NCBI RefSeq assembly: GCF_902459705.1
Contig: NZ_CABPRU010000002.1
Span: 1-64,000, forward strand
From: Pandoraea terrigena
Lineage (GTDB): Bacteria; Pseudomonadota; Gammaproteobacteria; Burkholderiales; Burkholderiaceae
Length of the DNA: 64,000 bases
Direction: 5' to 3'
The notes below the pieces were generated by a model. It was not told the DNA's origin. It searched no databases and was given only the letters and a program-made list of their open reading frames with translations. Position numbers and translations under genes: made by a program. Position 1 is the first letter of the stretch; each line of letters begins with the position of its first letter. Below are positions 42,953 through 52,440 of this stretch, one piece after another.

Positions 42953-43971
42953 GCGTCCACCGTTACCGCGTTGGGCGTGAATTTCTCGTAATGGAAACTG
43001 TTGGGTTTCACGCCGTTGTCGTCAAAGTATTTGCGCACGGCGTCGACCATCGGCGGCGGCCCGCACAAATACACGTCGACGTCGCCGTCGTTGAGCGCAT
43101 CCGCCGGGATATGTTGCGTCACCCAGCCCGTGCGCGGATGCTTCGATTCGGCGTCCGCCACCACCGTGGCATAGGTAAAATTCGGCAGCTTGGCCGTGTA
43201 AGCCCCGATCGCCTCGACCTGGACCAGATCGAGATCGCGCGTCACGCCGTAGATCAGATGCACACGCTGCTGCGACTGCGCGCGCGCGAGGACTTCGAGC
43301 ATCGACAGGAAGGGGGCCAGCCCCGTGCCGCCCGCGAGGAACAGCAATGGGCGCTCGACCGCGCGCAGGTAGAAGCTGCCGAGCGGGCCGGTCATCTCGA
43401 CCGGATCGCCGGGTTGTGCGCCATCGATCCACGAACTCATGACCCCGCCCGGGATCTTCTTGATGAGAAAGCCGATACGCGATTCTCCCGGGGCGGACGA
43501 GAACGAATACGAGCGACGCATACCGCTGCCGGGCACATCGATGTTGACGTACTGGCCAGGCAGGAACACCGGCGCTGCGGCGCCCACATCGAGTTCCAGC
43601 ACGACCGCGGCGTCGTTATGCGCCTCGACCCTGGTGACGACCGCGGCAAATCGACTCTGCTCGGTCTTGCATGCGGTGGACGAGGCCGGCACCGCAATCA
43701 CGCAATCGCTCTGCGGCACCATCTGGCAGGTCAGGACCAGGCCGCGGTCCTTCTCGTCTGCGCTCAAGGCGTCTTCGATGTAATCGTCGCCCAAGTCGTA
43801 ACGGCCGCTCTCGGCGCGGCACTTGCACGTACCGCAGACACCGTCGGAGCAGTCCATCGGCAAATTGATCTTGGCGCGAAAGGCCGCGTCGAGCACTTTC
43901 TCGCCGGCCTTGCATTCAACGAAGCGGGTCACCCCGTCTTCGAAATTGAGCGCTACGTTGTAGCTGGACAT
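42949..43971 (-). CDS. benC: Benzoate 1,2-dioxygenase reductase component
   Basis: A 340 aa electron-transfer protein: plant-type [2Fe-2S] ferredoxin domain (CSDGVCGTCKCRAE, about residues 40-53, fourth Cys in VLTCQM), then FAD domain (RRSYSFSS) and NAD domain (LFLAGGTGLAPFLSMLEVL, VYLCGPPPMVDAV). Passes electrons from NADH to BenAB. Confidence 0.95.
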   Translation of the reverse strand: MSSYNVALNFEDGVTRFVECKAGEKVLDAAFRAKINLPMDCSDGVCGTCKCRAESGRYDLGDDYIEDALSADEKDRGLVLTCQMVPQSDCVIAVPASSTACKTEQSRFAAVVTRVEAHNDAAVVLELDVGAAAPVFLPGQYVNIDVPGSGMRRSYSFSSAPGESRIGFLIKKIPGGVMSSWIDGAQPGDPVEMTGPLGSFYLRAVERPLLFLAGGTGLAPFLSMLEVLARAQSQQRVHLIYGVTRDLDLVQVEAIGAYTAKLPNFTYATVVADAESKHPRTGWVTQHIPADALNDGDVDVYLCGPPPMVDAVRKYFDDNGVKPNSFHYEKFTPNAVTVDA

Positions 43972-44011
43972 ATAGCCTCCTCGACTTCCAGTCCTGATGC
44001 GATAGACGACG

Positions 44012-44500
44012 TCAAACGTGATAGACGTCGAGTACCTGGCGGATATAGTCGTTCTTCAAAACGATCTTCTTGCTGGCGATCAACAGCGCGTCGCCGGTCT
44101 TGCGCAGCGTGACGAACATCGTGCCGAAGTATTGATCGGTCACCTTGTAGCGATGGCTTAGCGTGTTGAAGTTGTAGCGCACGTCAACTTCGTCGTCGCG
44201 CTGGGCCAGCACTTCCACATTCGCGACGGTGTGCGCGGTGCGGGGCTCAGGCATCGAGGCACTGCTGCGCTCGGTCTTGATGCGGAACACGCGATCCTCC
44301 AGCCCCCCGCGGTCCGGGTAGTACATCAGCGAGATCTGGGTCTGGGGGTCGTCGGTCAGGCGATCGTCGTCGTCCCATGCCGGCATCCAGTACGTGACGT
44401 CGGTGGCGTAGCACGCCAGCCACTCGTCCCACTGACGGTCGTCGACCAGACGAGCTTCGCGATACAGCGTGGCGCAAATCGTTGCGTAATCGAAGTTCAT
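44012..44500 (-). CDS. benB: Benzoate 1,2-dioxygenase small subunit
   Basis: A 162 aa ring-hydroxylating dioxygenase beta subunit: [31 protein letters not shown] near the N-terminus and the [18 protein letters not shown] segment. Its start overlaps the benA stop by 4 bp. Confidence 0.95.
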   Translation of the reverse strand: MNFDYATICATLYREARLVDDRQWDEWLACYATDVTYWMPAWDDDDRLTDDPQTQISLMYYPDRGGLEDRVFRIKTERSSASMPEPRTAHTVANVEVLAQRDDEVDVRYNFNTLSHRYKVTDQYFGTMFVTLRKTGDALLIASKKIVLKNDYIRQVLDVYHV

Positions 44501-45855
44501 GCCATGGCCTCCGCCTGGTCTTTCTTCAGGGCGTCGCGCATGACCTCGACCCAGTATTCGTGCTGGCAGACGAACAACCCTTCGTCTTCGCTGCGTTCGC
44601 CGGACAGGCGCGGTGTCAGGCCCATCTTTCGCGCGTTGTCGTCCGGCCCGTCAATCCAAAGCGGCGCGCCGCGCGACAGGTCGTTCCACAGCGCCGTGGT
44701 GCCGGCATAACCGGCCTGGCAGGCACGGAATTCTTCGAGATCGTCCGCCGTGCCCATGCCCGTGACGTTGAAGAAATCCTCGTACTGGCGGATGCGGTGG
44801 GCGCGCACTTCGGCGCTTTCCCCCTTCGGGGCGAAGCAGAAAATCGAGACTTCCGTCTTGTCGACGCTGATCGGACGCACGACACGAATCTGCGTGCTGA
44901 ACTGATCCATCAGGAACACGTTCGGGTAAAGGCAGAGGTTGCGGGTCTGGTTGACGATGAAATCGGCCTTGACATCGCCCACGCGCGCCTTGATTTCGTC
45001 GCGGTGCTCATAGACTGGGCGAACCTCCGGGTTCATCGTGTTGGTCCACAACAGGATGTGACCATGATCGAAGCCGTAGACGCCTGCCACCGATTTGCTC
45101 CAGCTGTTGGCGTCGACGGCCTTCGTGCCCTCGACCTTGCGCCGGCCCATGGTCGCGGCGTAGTTCCAGTGAACGGTGCTGACGTGATAGCCGTCGCAGC
45201 CGTTTTCCATCTGCATCTTCCAGTTGCCGTCATAGACGTACGAGGAATTGCCGCGCACGACTTCCAGCCCGTCCGGCGCCTGGTCGACGATTTGGTCGAT
45301 GATCACGCGGGTCTCGCCGAGGTAGTCCGCGAGTGCCATCGAATCGGGATTGAGGCTGCCGAACAGAAAGCCGCGATAGCTCTCGAAGCGCGCGACCTTG
45401 CGCAGGTCATGCGAGCCGTGCGTATTGAATTGCACCGGGTACTGCGTGGTCTTCTCCTCCTTCACCTTGAGCAACTTGCCGGTGTTGGAAAACGTCCAGC
45501 CGTGGAACGGGCATGTGAAGCTGCCCTTGTTGCCGTGCTTGCGACGACACAGCATGGCCCCCTTGTGCGCGCAGGCATTGATGACCGCGTGCAGCTCACC
45601 GTTCTTGTCGCGCGTGACAACCACGGGCTGACGGCCGATCCACGTCGTGTAGTAGTCGTTGTTGTTCGGGATCTGGCTTTCATGCGCCAGATAGACCCAG
45701 TTGCTCTCGAAGATGTGCTTCATCTCGAGGTCGAACAACGCGGCGTTGGTAAAGATGTCGCGACGGCAGCGGAATACGCCGGCCTGCTTGTCGTCCTGGA
45801 CGGCCGTATCAAGCAACGTGTCCAGCTGCGAATGAGTTTGGGTGATGGAGGACAT
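44497..45855 (-). CDS. benA: Benzoate 1,2-dioxygenase large subunit
   Basis: A 452 aa catalytic subunit. Rieske cluster ligands CAHKGAMLC (about 95) and CPFHGWTF (about 116); mononuclear iron site in [15 protein letters not shown] (two His, about 210-218) with an Asp further on. The ATG at 45855 ([10 protein letters not shown]) fits known BenA starts; the frame is open to 45876. Preceded by catA with a 107-bp gap holding a strong hairpin. Confidence 0.95.
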   Translation of the reverse strand: MSSITQTHSQLDTLLDTAVQDDKQAGVFRCRRDIFTNAALFDLEMKHIFESNWVYLAHESQIPNNNDYYTTWIGRQPVVVTRDKNGELHAVINACAHKGAMLCRRKHGNKGSFTCPFHGWTFSNTGKLLKVKEEKTTQYPVQFNTHGSHDLRKVARFESYRGFLFGSLNPDSMALADYLGETRVIIDQIVDQAPDGLEVVRGNSSYVYDGNWKMQMENGCDGYHVSTVHWNYAATMGRRKVEGTKAVDANSWSKSVAGVYGFDHGHILLWTNTMNPEVRPVYEHRDEIKARVGDVKADFIVNQTRNLCLYPNVFLMDQFSTQIRVVRPISVDKTEVSIFCFAPKGESAEVRAHRIRQYEDFFNVTGMGTADDLEEFRACQAGYAGTTALWNDLSRGAPLWIDGPDDNARKMGLTPRLSGERSEDEGLFVCQHEYWVEVMRDALKKDQAEAMA

Positions 45856-45925
45856 GGGGGCTCTCCCCGCGCGCACTCCCGCCAGGGAGCCTTCGCGTCG
45901 GTATCAAAGAAAGAACGATGAGAGA

Positions 45926-45951
45926 GGCGGCGGCGCGCTGGCGCCGCCGCC
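45926..45951 (-). terminator. Strong hairpin between catA and benA
   Basis: Perfect 11-bp GC-only stem GGCGGCGGCGC/GCGCCGCCGCC with loop GCTG on the plus strand, 12 bp past the catA stop. Only a scattered U-rich stretch follows in the transcript, so it may reduce read-through or protect the catA mRNA end rather than fully terminate. Confidence 0.55.
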
Positions 45952-45962
45952 GTGGCGGGCGG

Positions 45963-46898
45963 TTATGCCGCAGCCGAGACGCGCGGGCGATTGACGACCT
46001 GGTTGTCCTTGCCTTGCGTGAGCGGGATCAACTGGATATCGAATTCGATTGCCTTGTACTCATCCGCTTTCAGGCCGAGGCTGGCGCCGCCGGTCTTCTC
46101 GACCACGTGTGGGATCAGGTCCTCGCGCGTGGCATAGGCGAAGTCGTCCCAGATCAGCGGATCGCCCTCGATGTTGATCTGCGTCGTGAGCTTGCGATGC
46201 TGCTCGCTGGTCACGAAGAAGTGCACGTGCGCCGGACGGTTGCCGTGCCGGGCCAACGCGTCGAGCAACTGCTGCGTGGCGCCTTGCGGCGGGCAACCGT
46301 AGCCCACCGGCATCAGCGTGCGGAATTCGTACTTGCCTTGCGCATCGGTACGCACGGCACCGCGCAAATTGAACGGCGATTGCGCGCCGGTCGGGTCGAA
46401 GTGCGAATAGAAGCCCTTCGAGTTGGCATGCCAGCACTCGATAACGGCGCCCGCCACCGGCTGTCCGTCAGGGCCGGTCACCGTGCCGTGAATCACCAGC
46501 GGGCCCGCGTCGGCATCCGCATCGAGGTCGATCTTCGACACGCCGTCGCGCAGCGGCGCACCGGCGACGTAGAGCGGGCCTTCGATCGTGCGCGGCGTGC
46601 CGCCTTCAATCTCGGCGGCCCGGTCTTCGGCGTCCATGCGCACGTCGAGATACTTCTCCAGGCCGAGGCCGGCGGCCAGCAGCGCCGCCTCGCCGTCCTG
46701 GCCCAGTTTGTTGAAATAGTTGACGCCGGCCCAGATCTCATCCGGCGTGATGGCGAGGTCGTCGATCGCCTTGAAGAGATCGCTCAGCAAGCGATGGACG
46801 ATTTGCTTGGCGCGCGCATCGCCAGCCGGGCTTCCGAGATTGGCAGCGGCGCTTAACAGCGCTTGCACTTCGCTCGTGTCGAATACTTTCACGCTCAT
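45963..46898 (-). CDS. catA: Catechol 1,2-dioxygenase
   Basis: A 311 aa intradiol dioxygenase cleaving catechol to cis,cis-muconate. The N-terminal helical linker domain (residues 1-100) is followed by the beta-sandwich domain: IEGPLYVAGAP, GAVIECWHANSKGFYSHFDP, FRTLMPVGYGCPP (Tyr ligand) and RPAHVHFFVTSEQHRKLTTQI (His ligands). ATG 46898 has a GGAG site. First gene of catA-benABCD, divergent from the LysR regulator. Confidence 0.95.
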   Translation of the reverse strand: MSVKVFDTSEVQALLSAAANLGSPAGDARAKQIVHRLLSDLFKAIDDLAITPDEIWAGVNYFNKLGQDGEAALLAAGLGLEKYLDVRMDAEDRAAEIEGGTPRTIEGPLYVAGAPLRDGVSKIDLDADADAGPLVIHGTVTGPDGQPVAGAVIECWHANSKGFYSHFDPTGAQSPFNLRGAVRTDAQGKYEFRTLMPVGYGCPPQGATQQLLDALARHGNRPAHVHFFVTSEQHRKLTTQINIEGDPLIWDDFAYATREDLIPHVVEKTGGASLGLKADEYKAIEFDIQLIPLTQGKDNQVVNRPRVSAAA

Positions 46899-46961
46899 GT
46901 CTTCTCCTACCTCTATGCGAATTTCGCTGGGGTTAACCCTCGCACCAAGCATTCATCGTCC

Positions 46962-46976
46962 ATACGCGATAGGTAT
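46962..46976. promoter_or_regulatory. BenM/CatM-type site upstream of catA and catR
   Basis: Perfect ATAC-GCGATAG-GTAT, the ATAC-N7-GTAT consensus of BenM/CatM. Two weaker copies follow: ATAA-N7-GTAT at 47009-47023 and ATAT-N7-GTAT at 47057-47071. Confidence 0.75.
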
Positions 46977-47074
46977 AATCGAGCACTGATGCAGAGCATG
47001 AAGTCAGGATAATGACGGCGTATAACACCGTCCAACACTGATTTAGTATCGGCGCGATATCTGAAAGGTATGAA

Positions 47075-48007
47075 ATGAATATTGAGTTGCGTCATATGCG
47101 CTACTTCGTGGCGGTTGCCGAAGAACGCAACTTCACGCGTGCCGCCGCACGGCTGCACATCGCGCAGCCGCCGCTCAGTCGCCAGATCCAGCAACTCGAG
47201 GCGCTGCTCGGCGTTCAACTGTTCGAGCGCGACTCGCGTCCGCTCAAGCTGACCGACACCGGGCGCTTCTTCTATTCGCACGCGGTGCAGTTGCTCGCGC
47301 AGACCTCCGAACTCGAATCGATGACGCGGCGCGTGGGCAAGATCGATCGCAGCCTCTCCGTCGGTTTTGTCGGCTCGACGCTCTACGGCATGCTGCCGAA
47401 GATCATCCGGCGTTTTCGCGAAGAGAACAGCACGGTCGCGTTGAGTCTGCACGAGATGTCGACGATGGATCAGATCCAGGCCCTCAAGGAAGGCCGCATC
47501 GATGTCGGCTTCGGCCGCATTCGTCACGAAGATCCGAGCATTCGTCGGGTGGTGTTGCGCGAGGAACGCATGATCGTCGCGCTGCCGCTCGGTCACCCAT
47601 TGATCGACAGCAAACCCGTGCTATCGCTGCACGACCTCGTGCCCGAGACGCTGATCATCTTTCCCCAGGCGCCTCGTCCAAGCTTTGCCGATCAGGTACT
47701 CGCGGTCTTCCATGATCGCGCACTCAAGCCCGAGCATGTCTACGAGACGCGGGAACTGCAGATTGCCCTCGGGCTGGTCGCCGCCGGCGAAGGCATCGCG
47801 CTCGTGCCGCGCAGCGTCAATGGCCTCAAGCGCGACGATGTCGCCTATAAGGAGCTCGACGATCCCAACCTCGTGTCGCCGATCATCCTGAGCATGCGCT
47901 TGCTCGACGAGTCGCCGGATATTCGCGCCATGCTCGAGTTGATCTACGACCTTTACATCGAGGGAAACATGGAACATCTCCCCCCTTCGGACCTCGGCAC
48001 ACCCTAG
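47075..48007 (+). CDS. catR: LysR activator of ben/cat genes (CatR/BenM type)
   Basis: A 310 aa LysR protein beginning MNIELRHMRYFVAVAEERNFTRAA, the typical CatR/BenM/CatM start. DNA-binding helix LHIAQPPLSRQIQQLEALLGVQLFER; effector domain with SLSVGFVGSTLYGMLPKIIRRFRE. Such regulators respond to cis,cis-muconate (BenM also to benzoate). It lies between divergent catA-benABCD and codirectional catB, and consensus ATAC-N7-GTAT sites occur in both control regions. CatR or BenM as name cannot be settled from sequence alone. Confidence 0.88.
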   Translation: MNIELRHMRYFVAVAEERNFTRAAARLHIAQPPLSRQIQQLEALLGVQLFERDSRPLKLTDTGRFFYSHAVQLLAQTSELESMTRRVGKIDRSLSVGFVGSTLYGMLPKIIRRFREENSTVALSLHEMSTMDQIQALKEGRIDVGFGRIRHEDPSIRRVVLREERMIVALPLGHPLIDSKPVLSLHDLVPETLIIFPQAPRPSFADQVLAVFHDRALKPEHVYETRELQIALGLVAAGEGIALVPRSVNGLKRDDVAYKELDDPNLVSPIILSMRLLDESPDIRAMLELIYDLYIEGNMEHLPPSDLGTP

Positions 48008-48015
48008 ACGACGCC

Positions 48016-48030
48016 ATACCCGGCAGGTAT
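48016..48030. promoter_or_regulatory. BenM/CatM-type site upstream of catB
   Basis: Perfect ATAC-CCGGCAG-GTAT, the same ATAC-N7-GTAT consensus as at 46962-46976, 83 bp upstream of catB. A lone ATAC half-site follows at 48077-48080. Confidence 0.75.
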
Positions 48031-48112
48031 TGAACGAGACGCCATCGGTCTTGGACACGCACGTAATGCGGCTCGCATACTGTGAATCACTGTCCAACTG
48101 TATCTCCCGGGT

Positions 48113-49258
48113 ATGAAACCAACCGTCAGCTCCATCGAGGCCATTCTGGTCGACCTGCCGACGATTCGCGCGCATCAGCTCGCGATGACGACGATGCAGA
48201 AGCAAACGCTGGTGATCGTCAAGCTGCGTTGCAGCGACGGCATCGAAGGCATTGGCGAGGCCACCACCATCGGTGGGCTGTCCTACGGCGAGGAAAGCCC
48301 GGAGGGCATCAAGCTCGCGATCGACACGTATCTCGCCCCCGCCTTGAGCGAGGTCGACGCGACCAATGTGCACGCGGCCATGGTGCGCCTGGACAAAGTG
48401 GCCCGCGGCAATCGCTTCGCCAAGTGCGCGCTGGAGACGGCCCTGCTCGATGCGCAGGCGAAGCGTCTTGGCGTGCCGCTCGTCACACTCCTCGGTGGCG
48501 CGGTGCGCGAGACGCTCCCGACACTGTGGACGCTCGCCAGTGGCGATACCGCACGCGACATCGACGAAGCCGAGCGCCTGCTGGCCGAGCGTCGTCACAA
48601 CACCTTCAAGCTCAAGATCGGGCGGCGCGCGGTGAGCGACGACGTGGCCCACGTGGCCGCGATCAAGCGCGCCCTCGGCGACCGCGCGCGCGTCACGGTG
48701 GACGTCAACCAGGCATGGAACGAAGCGGAGGCCGCCACGGGCATTGCCGCGCTCGAAGCCGCCGGCGTCGACCTGATCGAGCAGCCGATTCCGCGCGACC
48801 AGCGCGCCGGCCTGGCACGCCTGGCTGCACGCTTTGTCGTGCCGATCATGGCCGACGAGGCCATTCTTGGTGCGGAGGATGCCGTTGAACTCGTGCGAGG
48901 CGGTTGTGCCGACGTGTTCGCGTTGAAGATCGCCAAGGCCGGCGGCCTTTACGGCACGCTGCGTGCCGCCGCCGTGGGTGACGCCGCAGGTGTCGCGCTC
49001 TATGGCGGCACGATGCTCGAGGGCACGATCGGCTCGATCGCGGCGGCGCATTGCTTCTGCACGCTTCGTCAACTCGCCTGGGGAACCGAACTGTTCGGTC
49101 CGCTGTTGCTCAAGGACGATATCGTCGTCGAGCGGCCGACCTACCGCGAGTTCGCCCTGCATCTGCCCACGGGCGTGGGCCTGGGCGTCACGATCGACGA
49201 AGACAAGCTCGCCCACTACCGTCGCGACGCGCAGCGCGTCGTCATCGGCGCGCGATAA
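48113..49258 (+). CDS. catB: Muconate cycloisomerase
   Basis: A 381 aa enolase-superfamily enzyme lactonising cis,cis-muconate to muconolactone. Catalytic Lys pair in FKLKIGRR (about 163-170); metal ligands Asp in VTVDVNQAW, Glu in LIEQPIP and Asp-Glu in PIMADEAI; LKIAKAGG (about 270) supplies the opposing Lys. Chloromuconate cycloisomerase is the close alternative, but no chlorocatechol genes are here. Confidence 0.94.
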   Translation: MKPTVSSIEAILVDLPTIRAHQLAMTTMQKQTLVIVKLRCSDGIEGIGEATTIGGLSYGEESPEGIKLAIDTYLAPALSEVDATNVHAAMVRLDKVARGNRFAKCALETALLDAQAKRLGVPLVTLLGGAVRETLPTLWTLASGDTARDIDEAERLLAERRHNTFKLKIGRRAVSDDVAHVAAIKRALGDRARVTVDVNQAWNEAEAATGIAALEAAGVDLIEQPIPRDQRAGLARLAARFVVPIMADEAILGAEDAVELVRGGCADVFALKIAKAGGLYGTLRAAAVGDAAGVALYGGTMLEGTIGSIAAAHCFCTLRQLAWGTELFGPLLLKDDIVVERPTYREFALHLPTGVGLGVTIDEDKLAHYRRDAQRVVIGAR

Positions 49259-49412
49259 GTCGGGTTCCGCGAGCGACCTGCGCACCGCGGGCCGTCAGGT
49301 TTTGCGCCGAACGACACGGGTGCGCGCCAACCGATTCCCATCCAAACCCTACGGCGCATCGAATGGCGGCACGCGCCTGCCGTCATTCTCGCCGCCCTGA
49401 GAGAGACACCGT

Positions 49413-50249
49413 ATGTCCGCCATCCTCGACACGGCAACCGAAACGCCTGGCGACACGCATATCGAAACGAGAAACGGCCGCTTTCGCGTCGCGATTTCCG
49501 GCCCGGCCTCGGCGCCGGTGCTGGTGTTGAGCAACTCACTCGGCACGACACTGGAAATGTGGGACGCGCAGGTGCCGGGTCTGGCGCGCGACTTCCGTGT
49601 CGTGCGATATGACACGAGAGGGCATGGCGGCAGCGTTGTCACGCAGGGACCTTATACGTTTGACCAGTTGGGCGATGACGTCGTGGCGCTGCTCGACGCG
49701 CTGGACGTGCCGCGCGCGAGCTTCTGCGGCGTGTCGATGGGCGGACATACGGGCTTGTGGCTGGGTCTGCACGCAGCGGCGCGCTTCAACGCGATTGCCG
49801 TGTGCAACAGCGCAGCCAGGATCGGCACGACCGAGGGGTGGACAACCCGCGCCACGCAAGTCCGTGCGCACGGGAAGGCCGCGATGGCGGCGTTGGCGGC
49901 GTCCTCGCCGTCGCGCTGGTTTACCGAGGACTTCATCGCTCGCGAGCCGGCGCGCGTGGCGCTCGCGCAGGCCGGGGTTGCGGCGCTTGCGCCGGAAGGC
50001 TACGCGTCGTGCTGCGACGCCCTGGCGAGCTCGGACCTCAGGGACAAGATCGCCGCCATCGAGGTGCCGACGCTGCTGATCGCCGGCGAGTTCGACCCGG
50101 TGACGACGGTGGCCGATGCACAAGCCATGCAACGCGCCATCGCCGGATCGACGGTGGTGTCGGTGCCGGCCTCGCATCTGTCGAACATCGAGGCGCCGGT
50201 GCAGTTTGAAGCTGCGCTGAGTGAGTTCCTTGCCAAGTCGCTCGCCTGA
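49413..50249 (+). CDS. pcaD: 3-oxoadipate enol-lactonase
   Basis: A 278 aa alpha/beta hydrolase: VLSNSLGTTLEMWDAQVPGL (oxyanion region), nucleophile elbow CGVSMGGHTG (about 109), acid Asp in AGEFDPVTT and His in ASHLSNIEAP. Converts 3-oxoadipate enol-lactone to 3-oxoadipate. Between catB and catC; the flanking gaps (154 and 187 bp) show nothing else. Confidence 0.92.
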   Translation: MSAILDTATETPGDTHIETRNGRFRVAISGPASAPVLVLSNSLGTTLEMWDAQVPGLARDFRVVRYDTRGHGGSVVTQGPYTFDQLGDDVVALLDALDVPRASFCGVSMGGHTGLWLGLHAAARFNAIAVCNSAARIGTTEGWTTRATQVRAHGKAAMAALAASSPSRWFTEDFIAREPARVALAQAGVAALAPEGYASCCDALASSDLRDKIAAIEVPTLLIAGEFDPVTTVADAQAMQRAIAGSTVVSVPASHLSNIEAPVQFEAALSEFLAKSLA

Positions 50250-50436
50250 CGCAAGGCACACCAGCGGTCACACCGACGTTGGCGCGGACCGTCGAAAACG
50301 ACAAGGCGGCCGCCAGCGCCGACAGGCCCCGTCATAACACCCAGAGGCACACGTCATGACAAGAATCACGGTCATCGTGGCGTGGCCCCACGTGTAACTG
50401 TCAAGGGCGCTACGCCCGCGTTTCAAGGAGAGTGAA

Positions 50437-50712
50437 ATGCTGTACCTGGTTCATATGGTCGTTCGGATTCCCGACACGGTGCCGGCTGAAGAGGCTGCGC
50501 GCATCAAGGCGGAAGAAAAAGCGTATTCGCAATCGCTGCAACGCTCTGGAAAGTGGCCCAGCATCTGGCGCGTGGTCGGGGAGTATGCCAACTACAGCGT
50601 CTTCGACGTCGAGAGCAACGACGAACTGCATACCTTGCTGAGCCAGTTGCCCTTATTCCCGTACATGGACATCTCGGTGACACCGCTGGCGCGCCATCCG
50701 TCGGCGATTTGA
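50437..50712 (+). CDS. catC: Muconolactone delta-isomerase
   Basis: A 91 aa small enzyme: MLYLVHMVVRIPDTVPAE, WRVVGEYANYSVFDV, LLSQLPLFPYMDISVTPLARHPSAI, all CatC hallmarks. Isomerises muconolactone to 3-oxoadipate enol-lactone. AAGGAGAG site precedes the ATG. Last gene of catB-pcaD-catC; 3-oxoadipate CoA-transferase and thiolase genes are not in the window. Confidence 0.95.
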   Translation: MLYLVHMVVRIPDTVPAEEAARIKAEEKAYSQSLQRSGKWPSIWRVVGEYANYSVFDVESNDELHTLLSQLPLFPYMDISVTPLARHPSAI

Positions 50713-50773
50713 GTTCTGGGTGGGGGCAGCGCGCCTGTCCCCGCCTTCGAACACGCCAGGGGAAATCCCGGCA

Positions 50774-51496
50774 CTAGGCGCGTTCCCCCAGGACCGTGGC
50801 TCGCGTGAACGCCTCGATATTGTCCAACAGCGCGTCGAGTGCGTCGCCGGCGTGCTTCACTTCACCCGCGGCGATCGCTTCAGCGACTTCGGCATGCAGA
50901 CGTGCCATCGTGGGCAGATCGGCCGCTTCCTTGTAGTGGTAGTACCAGAACCGGCGCGCCAGTCCGTGCAACAACCGCATCGCGCCCTCGGCGAACTCGT
51001 TGCGCGCAGCCACCAGACACAATTCGTTGAATTCGCGGTCGGCGCGGACGAACTCCACATCCTTCCCGCTGCGGGCCGAACTCTTGAATTCCTTTGCCAG
51101 ACGCGTGAAATGCGCGCGTTGTTCGGCAGTGGCTTTCCTTGCAGCACTTCTCGCAATCAAGCGCTCCACCTCACGTCGCGTCTCCAGCAGGCGCAGTTGC
51201 TTGGCGACGTCCATCGGCGGGATGAGTAACCCGCGTTGCGGCAACACCACGATCAAGTGCTCACGGGCCAGTCGCTGGACGGCTTCCCGGATCGGCGTTC
51301 GGCCAAAGCCTGTCATCTCGCTCAGATGCAGCTCCGACAAGGTCGAACCCGGCGCGAGCCGCAACGTCACGATCGCCTCTTCAATCCACTCGTAAGCCAT
51401 GTCGACCATGCGACCTCGCGGAATGGACTCCCGCGCGTCGTCCGGTATGTTGGTTGCTGGCTTCCCCGTGCGTTGTGTCGCTTTTTTTGTCGCCAT
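50774..51496 (-). CDS. GntR-family regulator (FCD/FadR-like)
   Basis: A 240 aa GntR protein with a Lys/Arg-rich N-terminus (MATKKATQRTGKPATN), a winged helix-turn-helix (LSELHLSEMTGFGRTPIREAVQRLAREHLI, about 55-85) and an FCD ligand domain (DREFNELCLVAARN, HAEVAEAIAAGEV with His/Asp metal-type ligands). Divergent from the alpha/beta hydrolase gene; an AT-rich repeat found upstream of three downstream units is its likely operator. Confidence 0.87.
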   Translation of the reverse strand: MATKKATQRTGKPATNIPDDARESIPRGRMVDMAYEWIEEAIVTLRLAPGSTLSELHLSEMTGFGRTPIREAVQRLAREHLIVVLPQRGLLIPPMDVAKQLRLLETRREVERLIARSAARKATAEQRAHFTRLAKEFKSSARSGKDVEFVRADREFNELCLVAARNEFAEGAMRLLHGLARRFWYYHYKEAADLPTMARLHAEVAEAIAAGEVKHAGDALDALLDNIEAFTRATVLGERA

Positions 51497-51614
51497 TTGG
51501 TCAGTGCGTCAGAGCAAATATTAATTGTATATCACCTGCTCTCAACGCTCCGACGGCGCAAAGCGCTCAGCGCGCCCTTTCCCCATCCCCGCGTTTTCCC
51601 TCAGTACCGACAAC

Positions 51615-51642
51615 TTGTTTTAACAATCTGACATGCTATTAT
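51615..51642 (+). promoter_or_regulatory. Promoter of the hydrolase-dehydrogenase pair
   Basis: TTGTTT (51615-51620), 16-bp spacer, TATTAT (51637-51642). The operator copy at 51647-51664 covers the expected start point. Confidence 0.5.
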
Positions 51643-51646
51643 TAAC

Positions 51647-51664
51647 CAACTAATATATTACTCA
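51647..51664. promoter_or_regulatory. GntR operator copy 1
   Basis: CAACTAA-TATA-TTACTCA: left half identical to the perfect copy at 55407-55424, right half degenerate. Located 15 bp upstream of the hydrolase ATG. Confidence 0.55.
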
Positions 51665-51678
51665 TAAAGGGGTACGCG

Positions 51679-52440
51679 ATGGATATTCGCCGGATAGGAA
51701 AGCCCGATGGCTTCCCGGTTGTCGCCCTGCACGGAATTCAAGGCACGAGTGACGCCTGGATCCCGGTCGCCACGGCATTGGGAGACGCATTCCGCTTTGT
51801 CTTGCCCAACATGCCGGGTCGCGGCGACGCCGAGTCCCCAAGCGATCCGGGGGCATATGGCATCGACAATTTCGCGCGGATTGCCAGCGTGTCGATTGAA
51901 CAGGAGGTCGGCGCTTGCCCCTATGCGCTGGCCGGTTGGAGCATGGGCGTCTCGGTCATCCTCGAATTGATGACGCAGTTGGCGAACGGCACGGCACGTT
52001 GCCACCCGCCGGCGGCCATCGTACTGCTGTCCGGCACGGCGCAGTTGAACGAGGTTGCCTGGTTCAGGGCTTCCGACGCCACGGCCCTCCTTGACGAAAT
52101 CCGGCTCAGACAGATCCGTTTGGGCATGAAGCACGCGGCTGACCCGCTCACGGTTTCATGGACATGGAACGCGATGAAACGGGTTTCCCATCTGCCGAAT
52201 CTGGCGCACGTGGCCGTGCCCACGCTGATCATCCATGGGAGCGACGACGAAGACTGTCCCATCGATCACGCCCACCGAATGCGCGACGGACTTCGCCACG
52301 CGGCGCTGCAGGTGATTCCGGGCGCGCGCCACTCGATCCTGACGCAGAACACACGAGAGGTCTGCGTCGCCATGCGTCGATTTCTAACGCAACACAGCAC
52401 GGCATCCCGATGCCCGAGCACCCCGGAGAAGACTTCATGA
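51679..52440 (+). CDS. Alpha/beta hydrolase
   Basis: A 253 aa hydrolase: VVALHGIQGTSDAWIPVA (oxyanion region), nucleophile elbow AGWSMGVSV (about 90), acid Asp in HGSDDEDCP and catalytic His in GARHSILTQ (about 220). Substrate not predictable; an ester or lactone of the pathway shared with the neighbours is likely. Its stop overlaps the start of the iron-dependent dehydrogenase by ATGA. Confidence 0.82.
   Translation: MDIRRIGKPDGFPVVALHGIQGTSDAWIPVATALGDAFRFVLPNMPGRGDAESPSDPGAYGIDNFARIASVSIEQEVGACPYALAGWSMGVSVILELMTQLANGTARCHPPAAIVLLSGTAQLNEVAWFRASDATALLDEIRLRQIRLGMKHAADPLTVSWTWNAMKRVSHLPNLAHVAVPTLIIHGSDDEDCPIDHAHRMRDGLRHAALQVIPGARHSILTQNTREVCVAMRRFLTQHSTASRCPSTPEKTS

Noticed and set aside
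47621-49285. A 554-codon minus-strand frame opposite catR and catB
   Set aside because: Both sense genes are certain; the antisense product has no motif.
51497-51540. AT-rich patch before gntR as an autoregulatory operator copy
   Set aside because: It resembles the operator only in AT content; neither CAACTAA nor TTAGTTG is present.
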